DNA from: VAZQ01 sp963835165
GTDB lineage: Bacteria; Pseudomonadota; Alphaproteobacteria; Rhizobiales; Xanthobacteraceae
Assembly (NCBI GenBank): GCA_963835165.1
Contig: CAWIGD010000067.1
Location: 1-64,000, forward strand
DNA: 64,000 nucleotides
Direction of reading: 5' to 3'
The notes beneath the pieces were generated by a model, which was not told the DNA's origin, did no database searches, and saw only the letters and a list, made by a program, of their open reading frames with translations. Of this stretch, positions 53,475-62,398 are shown piece after piece (the stretch's first letter is position 1; each line of letters begins with the position of its first letter). The position numbers and the translations under genes are program-made.

Positions 53475-54470
53475 GTGCAATATGGCGCGTTCGTGATTTC
53501 GCTGGATTTCGAGCTTTTATGGGGCGTTCGCGACAAGCGCACGGTCGCCGATTACGGCGCCAACATCCGGGGCGTGCGCGACGCCATACCGGCGTTGCTC
53601 GACCTGTTTGCCGAGCGGGGCATCGCGTGCACCTGGGCGACCGTCGGACTGCTGTTTTTCGGGACGAACCAGGCGATGCTCGCGGCCGTTCCCGCGCGCA
53701 GGCCGGACTATGCCGACCCCCGAATCTCGTCCTATCACTATCTTGCCGAGGTCGGCGCGGACGAGGAGCAGGATCCCTATTACTATGGCCTTTCGCTCAT
53801 CCGGCGAATTCTCGGCTACCCCGCTCAGGAGATCGGCACCCATACCTTCTCGCATTTCTATTGTTTGGAGGAAGGCGGCGGTGCTGAGGCCTTTCGCGCC
53901 GATCTCGCGGCCGCGCGCACCGCTGCGGCTCATCTGGGACTCAGCCTCGCAAGCATCGTGTTTCCACGCAACCAAGTCAGTCCCGCCCATCTGGCGGTCA
54001 GCCGCGAATTCGGCCTGCGTGCCTTTCGCGGTAACGAGCGCGCCTGGTTCCACCGGGCCCGGCGCGATCGCGAGCAGAATTTACTCGTACGTGGATGCCG
54101 CTTGGCCGACAGCTACCTGCCGCTGGCCGGTCCGCACGACCGGGAGCCAGCGCTCGTCGGCGGCATGGTCGATGTTCCGGCAAGCCGTTTCCTGCGGCCC
54201 GTGAGCGGGAATGCGGCGCTGGAGCGCTTGCGCCTTTGGCGCATCACCTCGGCCATGGAAACGGCGGCGCGTCGCCGAAGGCTTTTTCATTTATGGTGGC
54301 ATCCGCACAATTTCGGGGTCGACCTACCAGAAAATTTGGCATTTCTTCGCAAGATCCTCGATCATTTTCGCATCCTGCAGGACCGCTATGGCATGCGCTC
54401 GATGACAATGGCGGCGGTCGCCGACGAGGTACTCAATGCCCACGGACAAAGTGGTGCTGCTCACCAGTGA
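53475..54470 (+). CDS. polysaccharide deacetylase-family protein (NodB-like fold)
   Basis: The 331-residue protein starts at a GTG with GAGG nine bases upstream. A GTG at 53409 is an alternative. YGAFVISLDFELLWGVRDKR carries the first catalytic Asp11 and GTHTFSHFYC gives the zinc His pair (H-x3-H). ASIVFPRNQVSPAHLAVSRE and HLWWHPHNFGVD supply the remaining motifs. Such enzymes remove N-acetyl groups from sugars. The next gene, a formyltransferase, overlaps it by 35 bp, so deacetylation followed by formylation of the freed amine is an attractive reading. Confidence 0.85.
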   Translation: MQYGAFVISLDFELLWGVRDKRTVADYGANIRGVRDAIPALLDLFAERGIACTWATVGLLFFGTNQAMLAAVPARRPDYADPRISSYHYLAEVGADEEQDPYYYGLSLIRRILGYPAQEIGTHTFSHFYCLEEGGGAEAFRADLAAARTAAAHLGLSLASIVFPRNQVSPAHLAVSREFGLRAFRGNERAWFHRARRDREQNLLVRGCRLADSYLPLAGPHDREPALVGGMVDVPASRFLRPVSGNAALERLRLWRITSAMETAARRRRLFHLWWHPHNFGVDLPENLAFLRKILDHFRILQDRYGMRSMTMAAVADEVLNAHGQSGAAHQ

Positions 54471-55203
54471 AGGTGAGTCCGGCCGCGTCGCCGCCCGGTA
54501 TCTCGCTGCCCGCTTCCCTGCCTTGACAGTGATCGTCGAGACCCCGGTGGCACGGTCACTGCTGTTGCGCCGGCGGATCAAGCGACTGGGAGTTGTCCAC
54601 GTCGGGGGCCAGTTGGCTTTCATGCTGTTTCAGCGCATCCAACAGAAGCGATCGAGATCGCGCATTGCCGAGATCGTCCGCAGGGCGGACCTCGACGCGC
54701 GTTGGCCGGATGAAGGGCAGATCATCCGGGTGCCTTCGGTCAATTCGCCCGCATGCATCCGCCATCTGCAACAACTGCAGCCGCGCGCGATTCTCGTGGT
54801 GGGCACCCGTATCATCGTCGGCGATGTCCTGCATTCCGTCGATGCGCCGTTCATCAACTACCATGCCGGCGTGACGCCGAAATATCGTGGCGTTCATGGG
54901 GGCTATTGGGCAAAGGCGGAAGGAGACGACGGCAATTTCGGCGTCACCGTCCATCTCGTCGATGAAGGCATCGACACCGGTGCCGTACTCTATCAGGCCC
55001 GGCTCGCCGCGAGCACCGCGGACAATTACTCCACCTATCCCTACCTCCAACTGGCCGCCGCCCTGCCGTTGCTCGAACGGTCAGCGCGCGATGCGATCGC
55101 CGGCACCCTGCGGCCGCAACGGGTCGATTTGCCGTCCCGGCAGTGGTCCCATCCGACGCTATGGGCCTATGTCCAGACCGGGTTGCGACGGGGCGTATGG
55201 TAG
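54436..55203 (+). CDS. formyltransferase-family protein
   Basis: The 255-residue enzyme has the formyl-transferase catalytic triad in context: Asn and His in PFINYHAGVTPKYRGVHGGY and Asp in VDEGIDTGAVLYQ. The N-terminal domain is non-canonical and basic (RSLLLRRRIKRLGVVHVGGQ). The family uses 10-formyl-THF to formylate amino groups; members in O-antigen clusters formylate 4-amino or 3-amino sugars. Its start lies within the deacetylase gene (35-bp overlap), suggesting coupled expression. Confidence 0.87.
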   Translation: MPTDKVVLLTSEGESGRVAARYLAARFPALTVIVETPVARSLLLRRRIKRLGVVHVGGQLAFMLFQRIQQKRSRSRIAEIVRRADLDARWPDEGQIIRVPSVNSPACIRHLQQLQPRAILVVGTRIIVGDVLHSVDAPFINYHAGVTPKYRGVHGGYWAKAEGDDGNFGVTVHLVDEGIDTGAVLYQARLAASTADNYSTYPYLQLAAALPLLERSARDAIAGTLRPQRVDLPSRQWSHPTLWAYVQTGLRRGVW

Positions 55204-55333
55204 ACTGCGCAAAGGGCAAAATGAGACGATCGCGCGGGCTGGGCCCGGCGCCCATCGGCCTCGACTAACGCCAAAAGCTTCGGCACAAGCTCACCAGCCG
55301 CGGCCAGCGCGAGCGGTATTCTGGAGTCTGGGA

Positions 55334-57271
55334 ATGTGCGGCATTGCCGGGATGGTGGATTGGCGCGCGGCGACGTCGGCTGACGCCTTGCGCTCCATCG
55401 GTCATGCCATGATCGAGACGGTGCGGCATCGCGGGCCGGACGCCGGTGAAGTCTGGGTCGAGGCCGAAGGCGGCGTGGCGCTGGGCCAGCGGAGACTTGC
55501 CATCATCGATCTCAGCCCCGGCGGCGCGCAGCCGATGCATTCGGCCGATCAGCGATTCGTCATCACCTTCAATGGTGAAATCTACAATTACCGCGACATC
55601 CGCCGCGAGCTGCAAGCGGCCGGCCATCCCATGCGCAGCGACTCCGATACCGAGGTGCTGCTGGAAGCCTGCGCGCTTTGGGGCGTCGAACCCGCGATCG
55701 AACGCGCGATCGGCATGTTTGCCTTCGCGTTATGGGACCGCAAGACGCGAACGCTGACCCTGGCGCGCGATCGCCTCGGCATCAAGCCGCTCTACTACGC
55801 GGCAACGCCGGAGCGTGTTCTCTTCGCCTCGCAGCTGAAGGCCTTTCGTCCGACTCCACATTGGAAACCGACGATCGATGCGGATGCCGTCGCCGGTTAC
55901 CTGCGCCATGCCTATATCGCTCAACCGCGCACGATCTATCGCGAAGCCGAGAAACTTGCCCCCGGTCACATCCTGACCCTGCGGGACGGTGCGACGGCGC
56001 CGCCGAAGTGCTTCTGGGACTTGCGCAGCATTGCCGTTGCCGGGCAGCGGCGCAACGATCCCGCGCCCGACGCGCACGAAGCCACGGATCAACTCGAGGC
56101 GCTGCTTCGCGATTCCGTCAAGCTGCGGATGATTGCCGACGTACCGCTCGGCGCTTTTCTGTCGGGCGGGATCAATTCTTCCACGGTTGTGGCGTTGATG
56201 CAGGCGCAAAGCGCGCGACCGGTGAAGACCTTTTCCATCGGCTTTCATGAGAGCGGCTATGATGAAGCCCATTGCGCCAAGCAGGTGGCGACCCATCTCG
56301 GTACCGACCACACCGAATTCTACGTCGAGCCGCGACACGCACTCGATGTGATTCCGCATCTCGCCGACTGGTTCGACGAGCCGTTCGCCGATCCCTCGCA
56401 GATTCCGACGTACCTCGTTTCTGAATTGACCCGAAAGCACGTGACGGTGGCATTGTCGGGCGACGGAGGCGACGAGTTATTCGCGGGCTATAACCGCTAC
56501 GTGTGGGCGGAGCGGCTGGCGCGCGCGGTGAATCTGGTGCCGCGCCCATTGCGCGGCGCCTCGGCCGCGACGTTGCGCGCGCTGGCACCGCAGACCTGGA
56601 ATCGGCTGTTCGGATTCGTGCCCGCCGCCTGGCGGCCGGCGCTGCCTGGCGACAAGCTGCACAAGATCACGACCCTGCTCGACAATCCGCAACCGGATGC
56701 GATCTACCGCCGCCTTGTGAGCCAATGGGATGCTCCCGACGAGGTCGCCGCATCCGGGCGCGAGCCGCGCGGTCCGCTGTGGGATCCGACCATCGCGCAC
56801 GATTTCCCCGCTCTCGTCCCGCGCATGCAGTTCCTCGACATGATCACCTATCTGCCGGACGATATCCTGACGAAAGTCGACCGGGCGACGATGGCGGTGG
56901 GTCTCGAGGGTCGCGTGCCGCTCCTGGACCATCGGGTCGTGGCTTTCTCCTGGAGCTTGCCGCTTGAGTTCAAGCTGCGCGGCGGGCGCAGCAAATGGTT
57001 GCTTCGACAAGTCCTCGACCGCTATGTCCCGAGATCGCTGATCGACCGGCCGAAGATGGGGTTTGGCGTGCCGATCGATGCCTGGCTGCGTGGTCCGCTG
57101 CGGGAATGGGCCGAATCGTTGTTGTCGCCGGCGCGGCTCGCGTCCGACGGGTTTGTGCGCGTGGAGCCGGTGCGTCGCGCATGGCAGGAACATCTCGAGG
57201 GCAGCCGGAACTGGCAATACCCTCTGTGGACCGTCCTGATGCTGCAGGCATGGCGCGCGAGGTGGGCGTGA
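55334..57271 (+). CDS. asnB: asparagine-synthetase-like glutamine amidotransferase
   Basis: The 645-residue protein has an N-terminal class II glutaminase domain (Cys2 in MCGIAG, RHRGPD, GQRRLAI, FNGEIYNY, SDTEVLLE). A synthetase domain follows, with DVPLGAFLSGGINSSTVVAL (about 269-288), SGDGGDELFAGYNRY and LPDDILTKVDRATMAVGLEG. The PP-loop, normally SGGxDS, has Asn281 in place of Asp, a change at an ATP/Mg site that may alter activity. Homologues in surface-glycan loci amidate uronic acids. GGAG lies seven bases before the ATG. It is coupled to the GT4 gene downstream. Confidence 0.9.
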   Translation: MCGIAGMVDWRAATSADALRSIGHAMIETVRHRGPDAGEVWVEAEGGVALGQRRLAIIDLSPGGAQPMHSADQRFVITFNGEIYNYRDIRRELQAAGHPMRSDSDTEVLLEACALWGVEPAIERAIGMFAFALWDRKTRTLTLARDRLGIKPLYYAATPERVLFASQLKAFRPTPHWKPTIDADAVAGYLRHAYIAQPRTIYREAEKLAPGHILTLRDGATAPPKCFWDLRSIAVAGQRRNDPAPDAHEATDQLEALLRDSVKLRMIADVPLGAFLSGGINSSTVVALMQAQSARPVKTFSIGFHESGYDEAHCAKQVATHLGTDHTEFYVEPRHALDVIPHLADWFDEPFADPSQIPTYLVSELTRKHVTVALSGDGGDELFAGYNRYVWAERLARAVNLVPRPLRGASAATLRALAPQTWNRLFGFVPAAWRPALPGDKLHKITTLLDNPQPDAIYRRLVSQWDAPDEVAASGREPRGPLWDPTIAHDFPALVPRMQFLDMITYLPDDILTKVDRATMAVGLEGRVPLLDHRVVAFSWSLPLEFKLRGGRSKWLLRQVLDRYVPRSLIDRPKMGFGVPIDAWLRGPLREWAESLLSPARLASDGFVRVEPVRRAWQEHLEGSRNWQYPLWTVLMLQAWRARWA

Positions 57272-58404
57272 CCCAGCGACCGCGCAAGATCGTCTATGTA
57301 ACGGCGGGTCTTCGGGGTGGCGGTGCCGAAGCGATGCTGACGCGCCTGGCCACGGCGCAGCCGGGGGTAGCCGACGAGATTATCCTCGTAAGTCTTCTGC
57401 CGGCGGAGGGGCACATCGAGCGCCTGGTGGCAGCAGGGGTGACGGTCGTCGAACTGCGATTTGACCGAGCCGGCGGCGCCGCAGCGGGCCTGGTGAAGCT
57501 CGCCAAGCTCATCGCCGATAGTCGCCCTGACATCGTGCAGGGCTGGATGTACCACGGCGATCTCGCGGCGCTGGTTGCGCTCGTCATGTCGGGGCGGCGC
57601 AAACAGACGCGCCTGGTTTGGAGCATCCGCTGCTCGGATATGGACCTGCGGCACTACGGCCGCGGTCTGCGCCTGGTGGTGAAGGCCTGCACCCTGTTGT
57701 CGGGATGGCCGGATCTGGTGACGGCCAACTCGGCTGCCGGGCTCAAGGCGCATCTCGCTCTGGGCTATCGCCCGCGGCGCGCGGAGGTTGTCGCCAACGG
57801 CATCGATATCGACGAGTTCAGGCCCGATCCCGCCGTGCGCCAGGCCGTGCGCAGCGAACTCGGCATCCCGGCGGAGGCAATGCTGCTCGCGCACGTGGCG
57901 CGCGTCGATCCGATGAAGGACCATGGCAGCTTTCTTGCGGCGATGATGGAGTTACCGGATTTGTTTGCGTTGCTGGTGGGAGCCGGAACGGAAAATCTTC
58001 CGGCCGCGGACAATGTCCTGCGCCTCGGCCGTCGCCACGACGTCGCCCGTCTGTTCGCCGCCGCGGATTTCGCGGTGTCGAGCTCCAGCTTCGGTGAAGG
58101 CTTCTCCAATGCGCTTGCCGAGGGAATGGCGTGCGGCCTCCCGGCCATCGCGACTGACGTCGGTGATGCCACGCTCATTCTTGGCGATACCGGCCTGGTG
58201 GTGCCACCAGGAAATCCCCGCGCGCTGGCCGCGGCGATTCGGACCCTGGCCCAGGAGCCGGCGGCGGCACGCGCCGACCGAAGGATAAAGGCGCGTGCGC
58301 GCATTGTTGACCACTTTGCCATGACCCACGCGGTCCGGCGCTACGACGAGCTCTACGCGTCTCTCGGAGACGCGCGATTGACAACTTCCGGTTTGAGCTT
58401 ATGA
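57268..58404 (+). CDS. GT4 glycosyltransferase
   Basis: The 378-residue GT-B glycosyltransferase starts at a GTG overlapping the asnB stop (GTGA) with GAGG just upstream; an ATG at 57250 is an alternative. Motifs are VTAGLRGGGAEAMLTRLATA, VANGIDIDEFRPD, LLAHVARVDPMKDHGSFLAA and SSSFGEGFSNALAEGMACGL with the donor-binding Glu residues. The shared MxLRHY and VARxDPMKDH segments make it a paralogue of the enzyme at 52035-53196. It probably transfers an O-unit sugar. Confidence 0.88.
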   Translation: MTQRPRKIVYVTAGLRGGGAEAMLTRLATAQPGVADEIILVSLLPAEGHIERLVAAGVTVVELRFDRAGGAAAGLVKLAKLIADSRPDIVQGWMYHGDLAALVALVMSGRRKQTRLVWSIRCSDMDLRHYGRGLRLVVKACTLLSGWPDLVTANSAAGLKAHLALGYRPRRAEVVANGIDIDEFRPDPAVRQAVRSELGIPAEAMLLAHVARVDPMKDHGSFLAAMMELPDLFALLVGAGTENLPAADNVLRLGRRHDVARLFAAADFAVSSSSFGEGFSNALAEGMACGLPAIATDVGDATLILGDTGLVVPPGNPRALAAAIRTLAQEPAAARADRRIKARARIVDHFAMTHAVRRYDELYASLGDARLTTSGLSL

Positions 58405-58473
58405 GGCACTTCAAATCGAACGGTGGATGTGGCAAGAGTGCCGAATCCCACGTAATCCGAGGCGGTTAGGCGT

Positions 58474-59058
58474 ATGAACCACGCGGAAAGCTTCTTCGCT
58501 GCGGCCGCGCAGATTTGTCATGATATTTCATTCGCTTCGATCGAGGATCTGGCATCAGAACTCGACCGGCTGCGGGATCGCAAAGGACGCCTGTTCCTGC
58601 TCGGCGTCGGCGGCAGCGCGGCCAACTGCAGTCATGCCGTGAACGATTTTCGCAAGCTCTGCGGGATCGAGACCTATAGTCCGGTCGACAATGTCTCGGA
58701 ACTCACCGCCCGTACCAACGACGAGGGCTGGGATACCGTGTTCGCGGCGTGGCTTGAGGTCAGCCAACTCAACGAGAAAGACGCAATCCTGGTCTATTCG
58801 GTTGGCGGCGGTGATGCCGAACGCAATATCAGTGCAAATATCGTCAAGGCGATCGATCTCGCCAAGGCGCGTTCGGCGAAAGTGTTCGGGATCGTAGGTC
58901 GCGATAGCGGCCATACTGCCAGGCACGGGGATGTGGTCGTCCTGATTCCCGCGATCAATCCGAGTTGGGTTACCCCCTTGTCGGAGGCCTTCCAGGCCGT
59001 GGTCTGGCATTGTCTCGTCAGCCATCCGGCCTTGCAGCGCAGGCAGACGAAATGGTAA
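58474..59058 (+). CDS. SIS-domain sugar-phosphate isomerase, divergent GmhA-like
   Basis: The 194-residue single SIS domain resembles sedoheptulose 7-phosphate isomerase: GRLFLLGVGGSAANCSHAVN near residue 40, a phosphate loop region LVYSVGGGDAERNISANIVK and VFGIVGRDSGHTARHGDVVV. Compared with E. coli GmhA, the GNGGSHCDAMHFAEE segment reads GVGGSAANCSHAVND, so the metal-site His is kept but Glu65 becomes Asp. The phosphate loop has an insertion. The C-terminal metal residues also differ (EAFQAVVWH). It is the first gene of the overlapping heptose-type cassette. Another ketose phosphate substrate is possible. Confidence 0.8.
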   Translation: MNHAESFFAAAAQICHDISFASIEDLASELDRLRDRKGRLFLLGVGGSAANCSHAVNDFRKLCGIETYSPVDNVSELTARTNDEGWDTVFAAWLEVSQLNEKDAILVYSVGGGDAERNISANIVKAIDLAKARSAKVFGIVGRDSGHTARHGDVVVLIPAINPSWVTPLSEAFQAVVWHCLVSHPALQRRQTKW

Positions 59059-59621
59059 GCCGTGGCCACGGGCTGAGGCCGGCCGTATTTCTTGATCGGG
59101 ATGGGGTCATCGTCGTTCCTGAATTCCGTGACCGCCGCAGCTTCGCCCCTAAGCGGCTGGAGGATTTCAGATTTTATCCCGAAGCCGCGGCCAGTCTGCA
59201 GAGGCTAAAGGGGGCGGGCTTCCTGTTGGCGGTAGTCACGAACCAACCGGACGTGGGAAATGGCTTGATCGCCCGGTCGGAAGTGGACGCTATGCACGAA
59301 ATCATGACCAGCGAATTGCCTGTCGACGCGATCAAGGCCTGTTTTCATAGGCAGGCCGACGGTTGCAACTGCCGCAAGCCAAAGCCGGGGATGATCCTGG
59401 AGGCGGCCGTGGAACTCGGCGTTAACCTCAATAAGAGCTTCATGGTGGGTGACCGCAGCAGTGATATCGAAGCGGGCCGCGCGGCCGGCTGCGCCACCGT
59501 TTTCATCGATCTCGGCTATGACGAGCCCGCGCCTGATGCCCCCGACTATGTGGTGCATTCGATCATGGAAGCCGCCGACGTCATCCTCGAAACAGCTCTA
59601 ACCGCGCAGGAGGAACCATGA
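59052..59621 (+). CDS. gmhB: GmhB-type D-glycero-D-manno-heptose 1,7-bisphosphate phosphatase (HAD)
   Basis: The 189-residue HAD phosphatase has motif I FLDRDGVIV (DxD), motif II VTNQPDVGNGL, the zinc-binding CFHRQADGCNCRKPKPGM (Cys/His/Cys-x-Cys) specific to the HisB/GmhB group, and motif III MVGDRSSDIEAGRAAGC. It removes the 7-phosphate before nucleotide activation. The ATG lies inside the end of the isomerase gene (7-bp overlap), and its own stop overlaps the transaldolase start by 4 bp. Confidence 0.9.
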   Translation: MVSRGHGLRPAVFLDRDGVIVVPEFRDRRSFAPKRLEDFRFYPEAAASLQRLKGAGFLLAVVTNQPDVGNGLIARSEVDAMHEIMTSELPVDAIKACFHRQADGCNCRKPKPGMILEAAVELGVNLNKSFMVGDRSSDIEAGRAAGCATVFIDLGYDEPAPDAPDYVVHSIMEAADVILETALTAQEEP

Positions 59622-60358
59622 GCCGGATCACCGATCTCAAGGTCAAGATTTTCGCAGACGGTGCCGACTACGAGGGCATCGTTAAAATGGCGAAGAATCC
59701 CGTGATCAAGGGTTTCACGACGAATCCGACTTTGATGCGCAAGGCCGGGGTCAACGATTACGAGGCCTTCGCGCGCAAGGTACTGGCTGCGATTCCGGAC
59801 CGGCCGGTATCGTTCGAGGTCTTTGCCGACGACTTCGCGAGCATGGCAGAGCAGGCGCGCGCGATCGCGGCATGGGCGCCGAACGTGAATGTGAAAATTC
59901 CGGTCACCAACACCAAGGGGCAGTCCGCCGGCGAATTGCTGCGCGTGCTGTCGTCCGAGGGCGTGGTGCTCAACGTGACCGCGATCTTCACGCTCGAGCA
60001 AGTCCGCGCCGTTGCCGACGCCCTCGATCCGGGGACGCCGGCGATCGTGTCGGTTTTCGCCGGACGCATTGCCGATACCGGCATGGACCCGATCCCGCAC
60101 ATGCTGGCCTGCAAGCAAATTCTCGGCTCGCGCCCGAAAGCAGAGTTGCTCTGGGCGAGTACCCGGGAACTCTTGAACATCTTCCACGCCGAGGAGAGCG
60201 GCTGCGACATCATCACGGTGCCGAACGAGTTCCTCGGCAAGCTCGATCTCATCGACAAGGATCTCGCTGAATATTCCCGCGAGACAGTGCAGCTCTTCTA
60301 TCGCGATGCGGCGGCCGCCGCCTATCAGATCAAGACGACCCGCTTCGCGGCGGAGTGA
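59618..60358 (+). CDS. transaldolase-family protein
   Basis: The 246-residue class I aldolase of the transaldolase/fructose-6-phosphate aldolase family has Asp in KIFADGADYEG (about 14/17), TTNPT (34-38), Glu in VSFEVFADD and the Schiff-base Lys93 in NVNVKIPVTNTKG. The C-terminal AELLWASTRELLNIFHAEES and PNEFLGKLDLIDKDLAEYS are typical of short transaldolases. Lying between a heptose phosphatase and sugar epimerases, it could make sedoheptulose 7-phosphate for the isomerase two genes upstream. It may instead act on an unusual ketose. It is coupled to gmhB by an ATGA overlap. Confidence 0.88.
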   Translation: MSRITDLKVKIFADGADYEGIVKMAKNPVIKGFTTNPTLMRKAGVNDYEAFARKVLAAIPDRPVSFEVFADDFASMAEQARAIAAWAPNVNVKIPVTNTKGQSAGELLRVLSSEGVVLNVTAIFTLEQVRAVADALDPGTPAIVSVFAGRIADTGMDPIPHMLACKQILGSRPKAELLWASTRELLNIFHAEESGCDIITVPNEFLGKLDLIDKDLAEYSRETVQLFYRDAAAAAYQIKTTRFAAE

Positions 60359-60372
60359 AGGAGAGGGTGAAC

Positions 60373-61386
60373 ATGGAACGGCTTTTCGACAAGGTGTTGG
60401 TGACGGGCGGTGCGGGCTATTGCGGGGCGCGTCTGGTGCCGCAAATGCTTGCGCGCGGTTACAAGGTGACGGTTTTCGACATCATGTTCTTTGGCAACCA
60501 ATTCCTGCCGAGAGACAACCCGAACCTGCGCATCATTGACGGAGATATCCGCGATACGGCCAAATTCGCCGCGGCGGTGGCCGGCCATGACGCGGTGGTC
60601 AATCTCGCCTGCATCTCGAACGACGCCAGCTTCGAGCTCGATGAGGATCTGTCCACCTCGATCAACCTCAACGCCTTCGAGCCGCTGGTGGTAGCGGCCA
60701 AGAAGGCGGGAGTGAAACGCTTCGTCTACGCCTCCTCGAGCTCGGTCTATGGCGTGTCCGACAACCCCGACGTCACCGAGGACCATCCGCTCGTGCCGCT
60801 CACGCTCTACAACAAGTACAAAGGCATGTGCGAGCCGCTCCTGAAGAAACATACGGACGCAGGCTTCACCGGTGTGATCTTCCGTCCCGCGACGGTGTGC
60901 GGTTACTCGCCGCGGCAACGGCTCGATCTCTCGGTCAATATCCTGACCAACCACGCGATCAATGCCGGCAAGATCACCGTATTCGGGGGCTCTCAGCTGC
61001 GCCCGAACCTGCACATCCAGGACTATTGCGACGCGGTTCAACTCTTCCTTACCGTGCCCGCGGACAAGGTACAGAACGAGACCTTCAACGTCGGTTATCA
61101 GAATCTGTCGCTGATGGAGATCGCCGAGCTCGTGCGGCGCGTGGTCGGGGAGGAGATGCCCGACCGCAAGGCGGTCGATATCGTCACCACGCCGACCGAC
61201 GACGTCCGCTCCTACCATATCAACTCGGACAAGATAAAGCGCGTGCTCGGCTACAAGCCGCAGCACACCATCGAGGACGCGGTGCGCGAGCTCTGCCAGG
61301 CGTTTCTCGCCAGGAAGCTGCCTAACAGCATGGAAGACGACCGCTATTACAATGTCCGTCTGCTGAAGAAGCTCAAGGCGGCATGA
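60373..61386 (+). CDS. NAD-dependent epimerase/dehydratase (NDP-sugar)
   Basis: The 337-residue extended SDR has VLVTGGAGYCGARLVPQMLA as NAD motif, NLACISNDASFELDEDLSTS, FVYASSSSVYGVSDNP and PLTLYNKYKGMCEPLLKK with the catalytic Tyr-x3-Lys. FRPATVCGYSPRQRLDL follows. The NAD motif reads GYCG instead of GFIG. The ATG at 60373 has GGAG nine bases upstream and is preferred to an overlapping GTG at 60355. Similar proteins act as nucleotide-sugar 4,6-dehydratases or C-3/C-5 epimerases. The exact reaction cannot be assigned. Confidence 0.86.
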   Translation: MERLFDKVLVTGGAGYCGARLVPQMLARGYKVTVFDIMFFGNQFLPRDNPNLRIIDGDIRDTAKFAAAVAGHDAVVNLACISNDASFELDEDLSTSINLNAFEPLVVAAKKAGVKRFVYASSSSVYGVSDNPDVTEDHPLVPLTLYNKYKGMCEPLLKKHTDAGFTGVIFRPATVCGYSPRQRLDLSVNILTNHAINAGKITVFGGSQLRPNLHIQDYCDAVQLFLTVPADKVQNETFNVGYQNLSLMEIAELVRRVVGEEMPDRKAVDIVTTPTDDVRSYHINSDKIKRVLGYKPQHTIEDAVRELCQAFLARKLPNSMEDDRYYNVRLLKKLKAA

Positions 61387-62390
61387 GCAGCGGCAAGCCC
61401 GTTGCGGTCGTTACCGGCGGAGCCGGTTTCATCGGCAGCCACATGGTCGATGCACTGGTCGGCGCGGGCTTTGCGGTCCGCGTCATCGATAATCTAGTGG
61501 GCGGTCATCGCAGCAATCTCGATCATCTCAAGGGGAACCCCGATCTCGCCTGCTACTGGCAGGATATCCGGCAGCTCGAGCCGAACTCCCCGATCTTTGC
61601 CGATGCGAAATGTGTCTTCCATTTCGCCGGCATCGGCGACATCGTGCCCTCGATCGAGCAGCCGACGCAGTACATGGACACCAACGTCCAGGGCACCGTG
61701 CGGGTTCTCGAATGCGCGCGCCAGGCGCGCGTCGAGAAATTCGTTTATGCGGCCTCGTCGTCCTGCTACGGCCTCGCCGCCGTTCCAACGAGCGAAGACC
61801 ATCCTATCGACCCGCAATATCCGTACGCGCTCTCCAAATATCAGGGCGAACAGGCAGCGTTTCATTGGCACCGGGTGTATGGGCTGCCGGTCAACTCGGT
61901 CTGCATCTTCAATGCCTATGGGCCGCGCGTACGCACGACCGGGGTCTATGGCGCGGTCTTCGGCGTATTCTTTCGGCAGAAACTTGCGGGTAAGCCCTAC
62001 ACCGTTGTGGGTGACGGTACCCAGCGCCGCGATTTCATCTACGTGACCGACGTGGCTCAGGCGTTTCTGGCTGCTGCCCGGACATCGATCAGCGGCGAGC
62101 GCTTCAACGTCGGAGCAGGCAACCCGCAGTCGGTCAACCGGCTGATCGAGCTTCTCGGGGGCGATGTGGTGTACGTGCCTAAACGTCCGGGCGAGCCCGA
62201 CTGCACGTTCGCGAACATCTCCAAAATCGTCTCGCAACTTGGGTGGAAGCCGGTGGTCCCGTTCGAGGACGGCGTGCGCCGGATGCTGGTCGACATCGAC
62301 CGCTGGCGCGACGCCCCGCTATGGGATCCCGACCGCATTGCAGAGGCGACCAAGACTTGGTTTCAGTACCTCGGCAAGCAGAGCGCCTGA
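61383..62390 (+). CDS. NAD-dependent epimerase (UDP-glucose 4-epimerase-like)
   Basis: The 335-residue extended SDR has VVTGGAGFIGSHMVDALVGA, then GGHRSNLDHL, GDIVPSIEQPTQYMDTNVQG, YAASSSCYGLAAVPTSE, the YPYALSKYQGE Tyr/Lys pair and NAYGPRVRTTGVYGAVFGVF. It overlaps the preceding epimerase by 4 bp and the next gene starts 8 bp after it. The two epimerases share little beyond the fold, so they are likely to act at different carbons of the same nucleotide-activated sugar. Confidence 0.88.
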   Translation: MSSGKPVAVVTGGAGFIGSHMVDALVGAGFAVRVIDNLVGGHRSNLDHLKGNPDLACYWQDIRQLEPNSPIFADAKCVFHFAGIGDIVPSIEQPTQYMDTNVQGTVRVLECARQARVEKFVYAASSSCYGLAAVPTSEDHPIDPQYPYALSKYQGEQAAFHWHRVYGLPVNSVCIFNAYGPRVRTTGVYGAVFGVFFRQKLAGKPYTVVGDGTQRRDFIYVTDVAQAFLAAARTSISGERFNVGAGNPQSVNRLIELLGGDVVYVPKRPGEPDCTFANISKIVSQLGWKPVVPFEDGVRRMLVDIDRWRDAPLWDPDRIAEATKTWFQYLGKQSA

Positions 62391-62398
62391 GGCCTTTC

